The notes: generated by a model from the letters alone, not told the origin. 64,000 bases of DNA from an uncultured Bacteroidales bacterium (GCA_902779845.1 CACZCZ010000002.1:62001-126000); one strand, 5' to 3'. Counted from the first letter of the stretch, positions 44,158-53,706 are shown. A program made the numbers and translations.

Positions 44158-44751
44158 TTAATCAAACATCACACCAGGGTTCAGCTGGCTGGGGGACTTC
44201 CAGTTGATGCCGCGCTTGGCGAGAACCTGACGCAGCGTGCTCCAGTAGCTGAAGCAGAAACCCATGCCGCGTGGCGTGTCGCCCAGACGGCGGTCACACT
44301 CTTTCTCAACCTCGTAGTAGTTCTCCTCCCACTGGGGTGTGCGCTCTATGGGGTCGGCCTTCAGGTGGCGGTGGTAGCGCTCGCGGAAGGCGGCGTCGCT
44401 GACGCTGTCGATGGCGATGTAGTCCTCCAGGCGCTGAATCTCTTCCTGCACCTCCTCTGCTGTGGGATAGCGCTCGGGGTCGTGCTCGTCAGACTGCTGC
44501 ACCAGCTCCAGCTTGTAGCGCAGGATGCTGAGCACGAAGCGCGGAACGTCGTACTCCGGCAGCTGTTGGATGACGGCTTCGCAGGCCAGCGCCTTGCCCA
44601 TCGGCGTCTCCTCGGGGTCGTCGATGTTCTGCAGCAGACCTACACACTCCTTAGCCAGCGGGATGTTCTTCCATGTCCGCATCTCCTGTGAGTTCTCTCG
44701 CATCTGGTTGACATTTCCAATGATGCGCTGTATTCTATCTTTGTTTGTCAT
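44158..44751 (-). CDS. Hypothetical helical protein
   Basis: 197 aa, soluble, predicted mainly alpha-helical, with charged stretches (RYPTAEEVQEEIQRLEDY) and an aromatic C-terminal part (GMGFCFSYWSTLRQVL). No family is recognised by eye. It lies between the Sel1-repeat and SH3b genes on the same strand, about 40 and 30 nt away, so it is probably part of that transcript. Confidence 0.7.
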   Translation of the reverse strand: MTNKDRIQRIIGNVNQMRENSQEMRTWKNIPLAKECVGLLQNIDDPEETPMGKALACEAVIQQLPEYDVPRFVLSILRYKLELVQQSDEHDPERYPTAEEVQEEIQRLEDYIAIDSVSDAAFRERYHRHLKADPIERTPQWEENYYEVEKECDRRLGDTPRGMGFCFSYWSTLRQVLAKRGINWKSPSQLNPGVMFD

Positions 44752-44771
44752 TATATTATTCTATTGTTATA

Positions 44772-44793
44772 TTTTTCACTTTTCACTCTTTCT
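44772..44793. repeat. Heptamer array upstream of the 44.7 kb gene
   Basis: TTTTCAC units with a 7-nt period lie between the Sel1-repeat gene and the next gene of the cluster. Confidence 0.6.
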
Positions 44794-46398
44794 TTACGCC
44801 CACGCATCGTAGCGGCCGTCATCCTCGTCCTTGATGATGAGCAGGCCGCCGGTGTGGTTGTTGATGAGGTTGTAGGTGGTGACGATGTCTTCGAGGGTCT
44901 TGAAGCTGTGACAGTCGTGAATAGGGTCCTCCTGGCAGACGATGATAGGCCCGCGGATCTCGCCCTGACCATAAAGCAGCGTTCCGATGGGGTTGTCGGG
45001 CAGGTTCTTGGCCACAGCATCGCGGTCGCAGTACATCACCAGATCCAAATCCAGCTCAGCCTCTTTGGCAATGGCTGCGAGCAACGACGAATAGTGAACG
45101 GCATCCAAGCCGTCAGCATTGATCAGCTGCTGCCCCATCTCGCGGTAGGAAGACATCTTATAGACATCTGCACGCTCGACATCCAGATGCCCTGTGGGCC
45201 AGATAACGATGACCATCGGGTCAATGGGCGTCTTCTCGCGTCGGGGAGCAGAAGTCTCCTCGGCAGCAGGCGCGTCCTCCCCTACCACCTCCTCAGGGGG
45301 CATGGGCTTGAAGCGAGGCTTCCAGTAGCGTTCCAGCTCATCCTTGTGACGAAGCAGGAAGGCGGGATCGCTGACGCGCTGCAGGTAGTACAGTGTATCC
45401 TCGTCGCTGGGCAGATAGCGGGCCGCCTTGAGCCACAGCTCGGCCTTGTCGCCTGGCGTCATCGTACGGCCCGGGAGGCCTGCACTCTGCGCCTCTATCG
45501 CCAACTCTGTCATGCACACGGTAGTGCCCAACCGAGCACCCTGCTCCAGATAAGCGAAGGCCTTGGAGTTGTCCGTGGTATAGCCCAGTCCGCCATAGTA
45601 ATAATGATTGAAAAGGAAATAAGCACACATACCCTCGCCCAGCTGCAAGCCACGGCGCAGACGTTCATCGACGACGTTGTGCAACTGCTGCTGTTCCTCG
45701 GCAGACAGTTCCTCGAAATCATCGTCGCTCATGTCAGCCTGATAGATCATGCAGAGCGCACACCCCTTCTCGATACCCTCCTCCATCATCTCCTCATAGA
45801 GCGCCATGTTGCCACGCTCAAAATAGAGCATGGCCAGATAGGCATAGGCGGTGGTTTCGCCGTACCTGATGGCCTGTTCGTAGCTGCGGATGGCATCCTC
45901 GCGACGATCGAGTTCCTCGTAGGCATAAGCCAGCAACACAAACCAGACAGGGTCATCAACCTGACAGCCCTTGGCACGCCGTTCTATCATAGCCGCAACG
46001 CCAGCGGGATTGGCCTCACAGAAGGTACCGAAAAGTTCTGCACGCATCAGCTGGATGTCAGCCACCTGGCTGCCTCGGGCGAGGGCCGTCCTCAGCAGCT
46101 CGCGACTGCGCTCCACATCCATCGTGTTCTCTTGCGTCTCGCCATAGCGCCACATCTGGGCGTAGGCTGCGAGGGCATCCGGGACGGTGTCCTTAGCCTG
46201 AAGAAACAACTGCTCGGCCTCGCGCAACGATGCGTTGCCGGTGTTATGATAGTAGATCCAACGGCCATAGCCATACTGCGCATAGGCATCGCCCTGTGCG
46301 GCAGCTTGCTTCAGTTCCTGGACCTCATCGTCGGTGAGGAGGAATACGCGTTCCCTGATGCGGAAGCGGAAAAGGAAAGAGTTGTCGTGGGTAATCAT
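44794..46398 (-). CDS. Sel1/TPR-repeat protein
   Basis: 534 aa. About residues 25-330 are Sel1-like and TPR helical hairpins (AQYGYGRWIYYH, AIRSYEQAIRYGETTAYAYLAML, AYLEQGARLGTTVCMTELA). The C-terminal ~130 residues form a separate alpha/beta part (PMVIVIWPTGHLDVERADV, GPIIVCQEDPIHDC) that is not recognised. No signal peptide. Sel1 proteins act as adaptors; the clustering with MORN and YwqG-like proteins suggests a shared, unknown process. Confidence 0.75.
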   Translation of the reverse strand: MITHDNSFLFRFRIRERVFLLTDDEVQELKQAAAQGDAYAQYGYGRWIYYHNTGNASLREAEQLFLQAKDTVPDALAAYAQMWRYGETQENTMDVERSRELLRTALARGSQVADIQLMRAELFGTFCEANPAGVAAMIERRAKGCQVDDPVWFVLLAYAYEELDRREDAIRSYEQAIRYGETTAYAYLAMLYFERGNMALYEEMMEEGIEKGCALCMIYQADMSDDDFEELSAEEQQQLHNVVDERLRRGLQLGEGMCAYFLFNHYYYGGLGYTTDNSKAFAYLEQGARLGTTVCMTELAIEAQSAGLPGRTMTPGDKAELWLKAARYLPSDEDTLYYLQRVSDPAFLLRHKDELERYWKPRFKPMPPEEVVGEDAPAAEETSAPRREKTPIDPMVIVIWPTGHLDVERADVYKMSSYREMGQQLINADGLDAVHYSSLLAAIAKEAELDLDLVMYCDRDAVAKNLPDNPIGTLLYGQGEIRGPIIVCQEDPIHDCHSFKTLEDIVTTYNLINNHTGGLLIIKDEDDGRYDAWA

Positions 46399-46435
46399 AT
46401 GTTGGGGCTCGCAAGCGAGGGGTTAAGAGGTTGAA

Positions 46436-46480
46436 GGGTTTAAGGGGTTTAAGGGGTTTAAGAGGTTTAAGAGGGTTAAG
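46436..46480. repeat. Nonamer array between the DUF1963 and Sel1 genes
   Basis: Five consecutive 9-mers (GGGTTTAAG three times, AGGTTTAAG, AGGGTTAAG) lie upstream of the Sel1-repeat gene. Confidence 0.8.
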
Positions 46481-46508
46481 GGTTATATTTCATCTTTTGT
46501 CTCTTCAT

Positions 46509-47138
46509 TCAGAAAGAGAAGAGGTAGCAGGCCACCTTGTCCCACTGGCGCTTCTTCAGGTCGTCGGGACGGATGAGGAAGTTGAGGGTGCCGCAATCGT
46601 GGAAGGTGAGGCCCCAGCGGTCATCTTCATCCACCTGCAGCAGCGAGAGCATCCCGGGCATCGCCTCGCGTACATCTTCTATATAGGGGAGCCCAAGGAG
46701 ACGCTGGCCATCGTCGTTAGCATCGCTGGCGGTGAAGGTGATGGCCTCGGCGGGCAGGTTGGCGGGAGTACCGTCGGCAGCGAGGACGTGGTGGGTGTGC
46801 AGCGCCTCGCAGTTGGGAGCATAGAGCACGCGGAAATGCTGCGACTGCCACGGCCCCATCCCTGGATAGGACGGTGCCTCGATGTCGCCCAGGAAATAGT
46901 CGAGGGCGGCAAAGAAGTAGAGCATCCCCTCATGCGGCAGCAACCCCTCGGGGTCGAGGGCTGCGATGTCCTCTAAGCGTATCTGACAGACGAAGGTCAG
47001 CGGGTCCTGCCAGCTGTCGCCGTCCTCTGTCACGAGTGCCTCGGGGTACGCCAGCGTCTCGGGCATATCGGGCTCGCCCCACCATTTGCTTTGTCCAAAG
47101 AGGGGATCTTCTGTCGGAGATGTCGTGATCTTAATCAT
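46509..47138 (-). CDS. DUF1963 (YwqG-like) protein
   Basis: 209 aa matching the DUF1963/YwqG family (SKWWGEPDMPETLAYPE, PLTFVCQIRLEDIAALDPEGLLP, GMLYFFAALDYF). In Bacillus, ywqG lies beside ywqJ toxin genes and the family is suspected to include immunity proteins. Here there is no obvious toxin gene. Its start overlaps the end of the MORN-repeat gene by 8 nt. Confidence 0.85.
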   Translation of the reverse strand: MIKITTSPTEDPLFGQSKWWGEPDMPETLAYPEALVTEDGDSWQDPLTFVCQIRLEDIAALDPEGLLPHEGMLYFFAALDYFLGDIEAPSYPGMGPWQSQHFRVLYAPNCEALHTHHVLAADGTPANLPAEAITFTASDANDDGQRLLGLPYIEDVREAMPGMLSLLQVDEDDRWGLTFHDCGTLNFLIRPDDLKKRQWDKVACYLFSF

Positions 47139-47625
47139 CGTTTTTCACTTCGAATGGCAATGATTCAATCGCTTCCTTAGTGGTATTTCGGACATATTTC
47201 CATCCCATTTCCGACACACGTTCCTCCACGGAACCTTCACCCCAGCGCGGCTTCAGGGGAAGGTCGTTCTGCCAGGTGCCTTCGAAATAGGGATACCACA
47301 CCCTGACAAACTCCTGGTAGGACCCTTCAGGGTGCGAAGATTGCACCAGTCGGCCGCAGCTGTCGTATTCGCCTTGGGAATACCACTCATACCGACTCAC
47401 AGGATTATAGCCCACGCCCATGGCGTGCAGGTCGCCTTCGCCCTGGCGCAGGCCATGAACAAACTCGCCCTTGTAGCGCAGGTCGTACTGGTTGTCGAAC
47501 GTGCGTTCCTCCGAAGGGTCTTTCTCCACGATGTAGTTCAATACACCGTTGCCGTGAGGCAGCCCTTCGGCGTCCACTTCACCCGTATAGATGCACTTGA
47601 CAATCTTTCTTAGTTTTTCTGCCAT
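47131..47625 (-). CDS. Short MORN-repeat protein
   Basis: 164 aa with MORN-type motifs (YTGEVDAEGLPHGNGVL, YKGEFVHGLRQGEGDL, FEGTWQNDLPLKPRWGEG). MORN repeats form beta-hairpins that can bind lipids or proteins. No signal peptide. It lies 15 nt after the larger MORN protein, which looks like a paralogue. Confidence 0.8.
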   Translation of the reverse strand: MAEKLRKIVKCIYTGEVDAEGLPHGNGVLNYIVEKDPSEERTFDNQYDLRYKGEFVHGLRQGEGDLHAMGVGYNPVSRYEWYSQGEYDSCGRLVQSSHPEGSYQEFVRVWYPYFEGTWQNDLPLKPRWGEGSVEERVSEMGWKYVRNTTKEAIESLPFEVKNDD

Positions 47626-47640
47626 AGGAGTGTCATTTAG

Positions 47641-49317
47641 TTAGTTTTTCCACGTCAGCACCAACTTGTACTCCGTGCCGTCATAGACACAGCCATCGCT
47701 CCACTCGCGGCCTTCGATTTCGGCAAAGAAACTGACTTGCTCGCCAGGCTTGAGCAGGAAGGTCTTGCCGTATCTTGTCAGCGTGATGCAGTCCTTCTCG
47801 ATGCTGGTTATCTTGATATTGCCGAAAGCAGTGAATTTGAGCGCGCCGAGTTCTGGCTCAAAGTCGCTTTCCTTAAACTTCCAAGGATCATGATGACCGA
47901 CCTCCCAATCTGAGCGTCCATGCTGAGCATGCAGGATGATGGGCTCTGTGGCAGCATTGGGTGCCTGGAATTTGCCATTGGCCCACGTGCCTTCCCAATG
48001 GATGCCGTCCTCTTGATGGTCGAAGACACCTTTACCGTGGCTAAAACCCTCATGGAACTCACCCTCATAGCGACCGCCATCGCCGAGCGTCAGCACGCCC
48101 CGCCCCTCAGGCATGTCATTAACGACATCGCCGTCGTAGATACTGCGGTCACTGTATTCGATGTGTCCGCCAGGCCATACAAAGGCTTCTAACGACCCGC
48201 TGCTGATAATAGGACAAGGCAGCTCCAACTGCTTGGCAGAACGACGGTCGTGGCGCCACTCCTGTGCCTCCACGAGCTTGCCTTTTTCCCAATGTTCTTT
48301 GCGGCTCATGCCCGTTTTGGCACAATACACATCGACGTAGCCGTCGTAGGGTTGGAAGTCGCGAACATCGTCGCCATAGTGATCCAGCACATCGCCATTG
48401 GGCAGCTCGAAAGTGGCGCGGGTGGAAGGCTCATAGACGTAGCTGTTATACTGGTTGGCCGTATAGCGTCCGCCCTGCTGCTCAATGCGATAGATCTTGT
48501 CGCCGTCTTTCAGCGTCAGCTTGAGCGTGGTGCAATCCACCTTACTGGTCTCGTCGATCTCATAGTCCACGACCTCGTAACGGAACAGTTCATCGGGCCC
48601 TGAATAGCGCACAATTTCGTCGCCGGCATACCACTCCTTGACCCACGGCTTCTGCCAGGATTCTTCGGGCAGGAACAGCTCGAAGCCGTAGCGCTTGCCA
48701 CCGTGCAGGAACATGGCGATGGAGTCGGGCCTTTCCGGGTGATGGACGCGGAACACGCCATGCAGCCCCCAAAACTGCGGTTTCTTGTCCTTGGAAGTGT
48801 GAATCCACGCTCTTTCAATCCATGAGCCATCGGCAAAGTCATAGCGACCGTCAGCGGCGTAGGCGGGACCGTTGATGCTGGCATAACTCAGGTGGAACAC
48901 GCCCTTGAAGTAGTCGCCGTTAGGGTACCAAACCTGGCCTTCGCCGATGGGTCCTGCCAGTTTCTGCAGAATGGTGTCGCCCCACTGCCAGGCACCTTTA
49001 TAGATGAGTTCCTTACCGATGAGCTTCACGCAGTAGCAATTGCGACTATAGACGCCCATGCCAACTTCGTGTGAGGTGCTGTCGATCTCCACTTCCTCAC
49101 CAACCTTAATGGTATAGGTCTTGCCGCGCAACTCAAGCGTGAGCTGCTGTCCATCGTAAGCCTTCACGATAGCGTCACTGAACTTTAATTTGGGCAGCCG
49201 CTCTCCCACCTTGATGTCTTCTTCATCGACTTCGTAGTGCTCGCGCGGAACGGAGGTCACGGTTGCTCCACGATCCACATGACTGTTATAAACATTGATG
49301 AAACATACTGTTGCCAT
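47641..49317 (-). CDS. Large MORN-repeat protein
   Basis: 558 aa. A ~380-residue N-terminal part has MORN-like hairpins and repeated W/Y-G-D patterns (VWYPNGDYFKGVFHLSY). Clear MORN repeats lie around residues 395-455 (YDGDVVNDMPEGRGVL, YEGEFHEGFSHGKGVF, WEGTWANGKF). No signal peptide or membrane segment. It is the first gene of a minus-strand series down to 43.6 kb, with a -7 box 39 nt upstream. Function unknown. Confidence 0.8.
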   Translation of the reverse strand: MATVCFINVYNSHVDRGATVTSVPREHYEVDEEDIKVGERLPKLKFSDAIVKAYDGQQLTLELRGKTYTIKVGEEVEIDSTSHEVGMGVYSRNCYCVKLIGKELIYKGAWQWGDTILQKLAGPIGEGQVWYPNGDYFKGVFHLSYASINGPAYAADGRYDFADGSWIERAWIHTSKDKKPQFWGLHGVFRVHHPERPDSIAMFLHGGKRYGFELFLPEESWQKPWVKEWYAGDEIVRYSGPDELFRYEVVDYEIDETSKVDCTTLKLTLKDGDKIYRIEQQGGRYTANQYNSYVYEPSTRATFELPNGDVLDHYGDDVRDFQPYDGYVDVYCAKTGMSRKEHWEKGKLVEAQEWRHDRRSAKQLELPCPIISSGSLEAFVWPGGHIEYSDRSIYDGDVVNDMPEGRGVLTLGDGGRYEGEFHEGFSHGKGVFDHQEDGIHWEGTWANGKFQAPNAATEPIILHAQHGRSDWEVGHHDPWKFKESDFEPELGALKFTAFGNIKITSIEKDCITLTRYGKTFLLKPGEQVSFFAEIEGREWSDGCVYDGTEYKLVLTWKN

Positions 49318-49355
49318 AGTAGGTCGGTTTTATTAGGTAAATGATAATTTTGTCG

Positions 49356-49363
49356 CAAAGATA
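49356..49363 (-). promoter_or_regulatory. -7 box of the MORN cluster
   Basis: CAAAGATA on + reads TATCTTTG on the minus strand. Confidence 0.6.
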
Positions 49364-49406
49364 CACATTTTTTTGTAAAACAAGCGTTTCACATCGATTT
49401 TTTTCG

Positions 49407-49414
49407 TACATTTG
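49407..49414 (+). promoter_or_regulatory. -7 box of the NPCBM-like gene
   Basis: TACATTTG lies 25 nt before ATG 49440 and inside the longer open frame, which fixes the start. Confidence 0.65.
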
Positions 49415-49439
49415 CACACAGATAAGCTCAAGACAGACC

Positions 49440-51752
49440 ATGACAACAAATCATTTACTGAAAACTAGCACGAAAATGAGCCTTGCGGCACTGTGTCTGC
49501 TACTGACATTGGCTGCTCAGGCACAAACTTATCTTACGGACGTATTCAAGCCCATCGAGGAACGTCACTACAAGGCATTCCCCACGAAGGGCGACGGCAT
49601 CATGCAGATTGCCAAATTCAAGTATAAAGGCGGCTTCACGCTGGGCTCCGGCCGCGGAGGCCTCATCAGCAGCAACACGCCAGGCTACGTCACGTTCCAA
49701 CTCAACGGCAGCTACGACAAGATTAGCTTCGTGGTAGGCCCCGACGGCCCACGAGGCGCTACGGACGAGTACAACTGTATCGTCACCATGAAAGCTGACG
49801 GCAAGCGCGTCTTTGACAAAGTCATCTGGGATCACGACGCGCCACAGGAGTATGTCATCGACATCAAAGGGGCACGTCAGCTGCGCTTCGATATCCCCAG
49901 AGGCGAGACCTCATTGGCCTTCGGCGCTGTAAAGCTGTGGAAGGCGGGACAAGTCTATATGGCCTCCAAGGACCCACAACACAACATTCCCTCTGCCGGC
50001 CGCGTGCAACTGGTGGGACAGCTGACACCTTATTATATACGAAGCTCTGGTTACGTGACACCCATCTCAGCCCAGAAGAGAGTGGCTGACAGGGCTCCGA
50101 TTCCCAACATCAGCCTGAACCGCGTAGAGTACAAGACAGGCCTGCAGTTCACGGCGCCGGAGGCTTTCATGGGGCACAACGAGGCGTGGTGCTACTTCTG
50201 GCTGCAGAAGAAGTACGACAAAGTCTCGTTTATCATCGGACCTAGCGATAACCAGTCCAGCGGTGCAGCAGGTTGGTTCACCGTGAAAGGCGACAACAAG
50301 ATTATCTATGAGAAACGAGTAACACAGCAGGATCTGGCCGAGATGGTAGTGATTGATGTGGCGGGCGTCAACCAACTGTCGTTCCACAGCATCGATGACG
50401 CCAGCCGTCTCAATGGCGGACTCACCTGGGGTGTGGTCAACATCTTCGCCTATCCCCAGAACTATGCACAGCTGCCTACGGCAGGAACGATCAACGCTTC
50501 CAAGGGTCGTCTGTCCCAGCTACCCGACGTGTGCAAGCTGGTGTCCAACATCAAGCCCTATTCCGTGCAGGGCATGGGGAGCTACGACAATATGCTGTAC
50601 AACGGCGAGAGCGACTATTACACCTTCTCCATGGGCGGCGAGAAGTTCTCTGAAGGCTTCCTCCTCACCAGCGGTAAGACGCTGTTGGACGAGCTCGTCA
50701 GCGCCTACTGGAAGTTTGACCTGGCCGGGGAATTTGACTACATGAGTTTCACCGTGGGCGCACTGTCCAAGCGACGCACGATGTCCGATGACAACATCCG
50801 CGTATTATGTGACGGCAAGGTGGTTCTGGACACCGTCATCCATGTCACATGGCCCAATCAACGCTTCATCGTGCCCCTGAACAAATGCCGCACGCTGACC
50901 TTTGCCAAGCCAGGCACCATGCAGCAGAAAGACAGCTACTTCGGCATCGGCGACGTGGTGCTCTACCGTGGGGAGCCCGTGGAGAATGACCTCTTCGAAC
51001 ATCCCAAACCTGAATGCCCGCAGGAGATTGATCTCATCGACCTCTGCGAGAAGCCCTATTACCACTATGTCGGGCGCTGGCTGTCAACACTCACCAACTT
51101 CGACTTCAACGATTGTTTCCACAATGGCGGGTCGCAGCGCCGCTTCTTCCAGATGCACGACGGCACGAAGATCTACAAAGGTGTGATGCTGGAGACCAAC
51201 ATCCCCTTCGCCTTTGAGAACATCACGCCCTTCCGCGCTCTCTTCATGTTCCTGACGATGGCCGGAGCCTCCATATCCAGCAGTTCCGTAGGAGCTGTCA
51301 CGGGTACTACGGCCGGTGCCGCGATGCCCGGACTCTTCAACCTCTACCGCAACGATGCCAACGAGAAAGGCATCAAGGAGTTGCGCGAGAAAGGTCTCAC
51401 AATGGGTGCCTTCTCCGTCTTCGGAGCCGGCGACAAACAGTCGTCTGCCTGCGCCTTCAACCCCTACGGCGAGTACGATGAGCTGACATTCACCGTAGCC
51501 TGCAAATCGCCTTACGTAGATCCGATGGTCAACGCAATGGGCGGTAACAAGAAAGCAGATCCCGTGCGCCTCGACGTCTTCGCTGATCAGGTGAAAGTGG
51601 GCGAATACTGGCTGTCCAACGAGATGAAGCCAGCCACCTACACCGTGCCCATCAACAAATGCCACCAACTCATGTTCTGGCTGGAATGTGGTGAGTACCG
51701 CTCAGGGCAGTATGTCCTCTATGACATGACCGTGAGGAAGAAGGGGGAGTGA
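49440..51752 (+). CDS. Secreted multi-domain NPCBM-like protein
   Basis: 770 aa from ATG 49440; the frame is open from 49341, but the promoter excludes that part. A signal peptide ends at LAAQAQ. Three or four similar beta-sandwich units follow, each with a YDKISFVVGP-type strand and an LRFDIP/LSFHSI-type strand (about residues 35-170, 195-345, 375-530 and 640-765). They resemble NPCBM carbohydrate-binding domains. A hydrophobic, Ser/Gly/Ala-rich stretch (LFMFLTMAGASISSSSVGAV) lies near residue 600. Probably a surface or periplasmic binding protein; the ligand is unknown. Confidence 0.75.
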   Translation: MTTNHLLKTSTKMSLAALCLLLTLAAQAQTYLTDVFKPIEERHYKAFPTKGDGIMQIAKFKYKGGFTLGSGRGGLISSNTPGYVTFQLNGSYDKISFVVGPDGPRGATDEYNCIVTMKADGKRVFDKVIWDHDAPQEYVIDIKGARQLRFDIPRGETSLAFGAVKLWKAGQVYMASKDPQHNIPSAGRVQLVGQLTPYYIRSSGYVTPISAQKRVADRAPIPNISLNRVEYKTGLQFTAPEAFMGHNEAWCYFWLQKKYDKVSFIIGPSDNQSSGAAGWFTVKGDNKIIYEKRVTQQDLAEMVVIDVAGVNQLSFHSIDDASRLNGGLTWGVVNIFAYPQNYAQLPTAGTINASKGRLSQLPDVCKLVSNIKPYSVQGMGSYDNMLYNGESDYYTFSMGGEKFSEGFLLTSGKTLLDELVSAYWKFDLAGEFDYMSFTVGALSKRRTMSDDNIRVLCDGKVVLDTVIHVTWPNQRFIVPLNKCRTLTFAKPGTMQQKDSYFGIGDVVLYRGEPVENDLFEHPKPECPQEIDLIDLCEKPYYHYVGRWLSTLTNFDFNDCFHNGGSQRRFFQMHDGTKIYKGVMLETNIPFAFENITPFRALFMFLTMAGASISSSSVGAVTGTTAGAAMPGLFNLYRNDANEKGIKELREKGLTMGAFSVFGAGDKQSSACAFNPYGEYDELTFTVACKSPYVDPMVNAMGGNKKADPVRLDVFADQVKVGEYWLSNEMKPATYTVPINKCHQLMFWLECGEYRSGQYVLYDMTVRKKGE

Positions 51753-51760
51753 CGAAGGGG

Positions 51761-51800
51761 GAGTGACGAATGACGAATGACGAGTGACAAGTGTCGAATG
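51761..51800. repeat. Heptamer array upstream of miaA
   Basis: GAGTGAC, GAATGAC, GAATGAC, GAGTGAC and AAGTGTC units run from just after the previous stop into the miaA start region. Confidence 0.85.
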
Positions 51801-52703
51801 ATAACAATTCTGGGACCTACAGCCTGCGGTAAGACCGCCATAGCCACACAGCTGGCGGCACAACTCGGCAATGCTGAAATCATCAGCGCCGACTCGCGCC
51901 AGGTGTTCCGCGGGATGGACATCGGCACGGGCAAGGACTTGTCTGACTACGAGGTCAGCGGAAAGCACATCCCCTACCACCTCATCGACATCGCCGAGGC
52001 AGGCACGAAATACTCGGTCTTCGAGTTCCAACGCGACTTCCTACGCGCGTATAAAAATATATGTTCACGCGCACGCGAGGTCATCCTATGCGGCGGCACA
52101 GGATTATACATCGAAAGTGTGCTGCGGGCATACCGCCTAGTAGAAGTGCCCGTGAACCCCGCCCTGCGCGAGCGGCTGGAGGGCAAGACGCTCGAAGAGC
52201 TAACGGCACTGCTGGCCACCTACAAACGGCTGCATAACACCACAGACGTAGATACGGCTCGCCGCGCCATCCGCGCCATCGAGATCGAGGACTACTACAG
52301 GGAACATCATATCGACGAGACACAGCCCTTCCCCGTCATCCCCTCGCTGACCATCGGCCTGGACATTCCACGCGAGCTGCGGCGCCAGCGCATCAGCCTG
52401 CGCCTGCGCAAACGCTTGGAGGAAGGTATGGTAGAAGAGGTGCAGCGGCTGCTGGACAGCGGCATCCCCGCCGAGGCTCTCATCAGCTATGGGCTGGAGT
52501 ACCGCTATCTGACGCTCTATCTGACGGGGCAGTTGGGTTACGACGAGATGGTGCGCGAGTTGGAGATTGCTATCCACCAGTTCGCCAAGCGCCAGATGAC
52601 ATACTTCCGAGGCATGGAGCGGCGCGGCGTAGAGATTCATTGGGTCGATGCTACACAACCAGTACCCGACATTGTCCATGAAATCCAAGTTCTCACCCAA
52701 TAA
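51798..52703 (+). CDS. miaA: tRNA dimethylallyltransferase
   Basis: 301 aa from ATG 51798 (MITILGPTACGKT). The seven codons before it in the open frame are heptamer repeat. It adds a dimethylallyl group to A37 of tRNAs that read UNN codons. Motifs: GPTACGKT (P-loop), SADSRQVFRGMDIGTGK and the C-terminal FAKRQMTYFRGM. A short AT-rich/CG-alternating patch (52041-52077) sits inside the gene without breaking the frame. Confidence 0.96.
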   Translation: MITILGPTACGKTAIATQLAAQLGNAEIISADSRQVFRGMDIGTGKDLSDYEVSGKHIPYHLIDIAEAGTKYSVFEFQRDFLRAYKNICSRAREVILCGGTGLYIESVLRAYRLVEVPVNPALRERLEGKTLEELTALLATYKRLHNTTDVDTARRAIRAIEIEDYYREHHIDETQPFPVIPSLTIGLDIPRELRRQRISLRLRKRLEEGMVEEVQRLLDSGIPAEALISYGLEYRYLTLYLTGQLGYDEMVRELEIAIHQFAKRQMTYFRGMERRGVEIHWVDATQPVPDIVHEIQVLTQ

Positions 52704-52753
52704 AGTATCACTTTTAACTTCGTTGACTTTTCATTTTTAACTTTCTCACCATT

Positions 52754-53698
52754 ATGGAGTCTTCCCCCTGGGGCATCATCTACTGCCCGAAACAAGGCGT
52801 TCGACACACCCACAAGCGTTGGGAGCGTATCAAGGAACTGCTGGACGCCAACAACATCAACTACGACTTCGTACAGAGCGAAGGACCACAGAGCGTGGAA
52901 CGCCTCACACGAATGTTGTGCAGCAATGGCTATGAGACGCTCATCATCGTGGGGGGCGACTCGGCACTGAACCGTGCTGTCAACAGCATCCTCTCCATGG
53001 ACGATGCAGTGCGACAGCGTGTGGCACTGGGCGTAATTCCCAATGGTCGCGGCAACGACTACGCCACATTTTGGGGATTCACGGAGGACGATGATGAGAA
53101 GACAATCCAGTGGCTCGCCAACCGCAGATTGCGCAAAGTGGATGTGGGCTATCTACAGCCATTAGCCACGGGAGAAGACGACGAAGCACCCGCTGCGCCA
53201 CACTACTTCCTGAACTGCATCAATGTAGGACTGGTGGCAAACATCATGAAACTGAAGTACAAGACGCGACGCATATTCGGCCTGTCAACCCTCTCCTACT
53301 CTGCCAGCATGATTATGCTGCTGTTCCAGCGAATGGAAAAACGTATGCGACTTCACATCAATGAAGACACCATCGAGCAGAAAGTCATGAACGTGTGTGT
53401 CGGCAACTGCCGAGGCTACGGGCTGACTCCCAGCGCTGTTCCCTATAACGGTTGTTTAGACGTGAGCGTCATCTCACAACCGGAGATGCGCCAGCTGATT
53501 GAAGGAATGGGTATGCTCTTCACAGGTAAGTTCCTCAACCACAAAGACGTAAAGGCCTTCCGTACCACGCGCCGCATCCGCTTCGAGGAAGCTCACGGCG
53601 CCACCGTCAGTGCCGACGGAAGGGTGTTGAAGGAAATGCAGGCACCTTTTGAAATTGGACTGAAGCCCGAGCACATCAACCTGATTATCCCAAGCTGA
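52754..53698 (+). CDS. Diacylglycerol/lipid kinase-family protein (YegS-like)
   Basis: 314 aa of the DAGK_cat family. The ATP-binding motif is IIVGGDSALNRAVNSIL, where GGDSA replaces the usual GGDGT. GVIPNGRGNDYATFWGF matches the second family block. The C-terminal beta-sandwich domain is present (LDVSVISQPEMRQL, TVSADGRVLKEMQAPFEI). Relatives phosphorylate diacylglycerol or similar lipids. The changed motif leaves activity open. Confidence 0.85.
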   Translation: MESSPWGIIYCPKQGVRHTHKRWERIKELLDANNINYDFVQSEGPQSVERLTRMLCSNGYETLIIVGGDSALNRAVNSILSMDDAVRQRVALGVIPNGRGNDYATFWGFTEDDDEKTIQWLANRRLRKVDVGYLQPLATGEDDEAPAAPHYFLNCINVGLVANIMKLKYKTRRIFGLSTLSYSASMIMLLFQRMEKRMRLHINEDTIEQKVMNVCVGNCRGYGLTPSAVPYNGCLDVSVISQPEMRQLIEGMGMLFTGKFLNHKDVKAFRTTRRIRFEEAHGATVSADGRVLKEMQAPFEIGLKPEHINLIIPS

Positions 53699-53706
53699 GA
53701 AGCGCA

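Noticed and set aside
49341-49439. Upstream start for the NPCBM-like gene
   Set aside because: The -7 box at 49407-49414 lies inside it, and the signal peptide begins at 49440.
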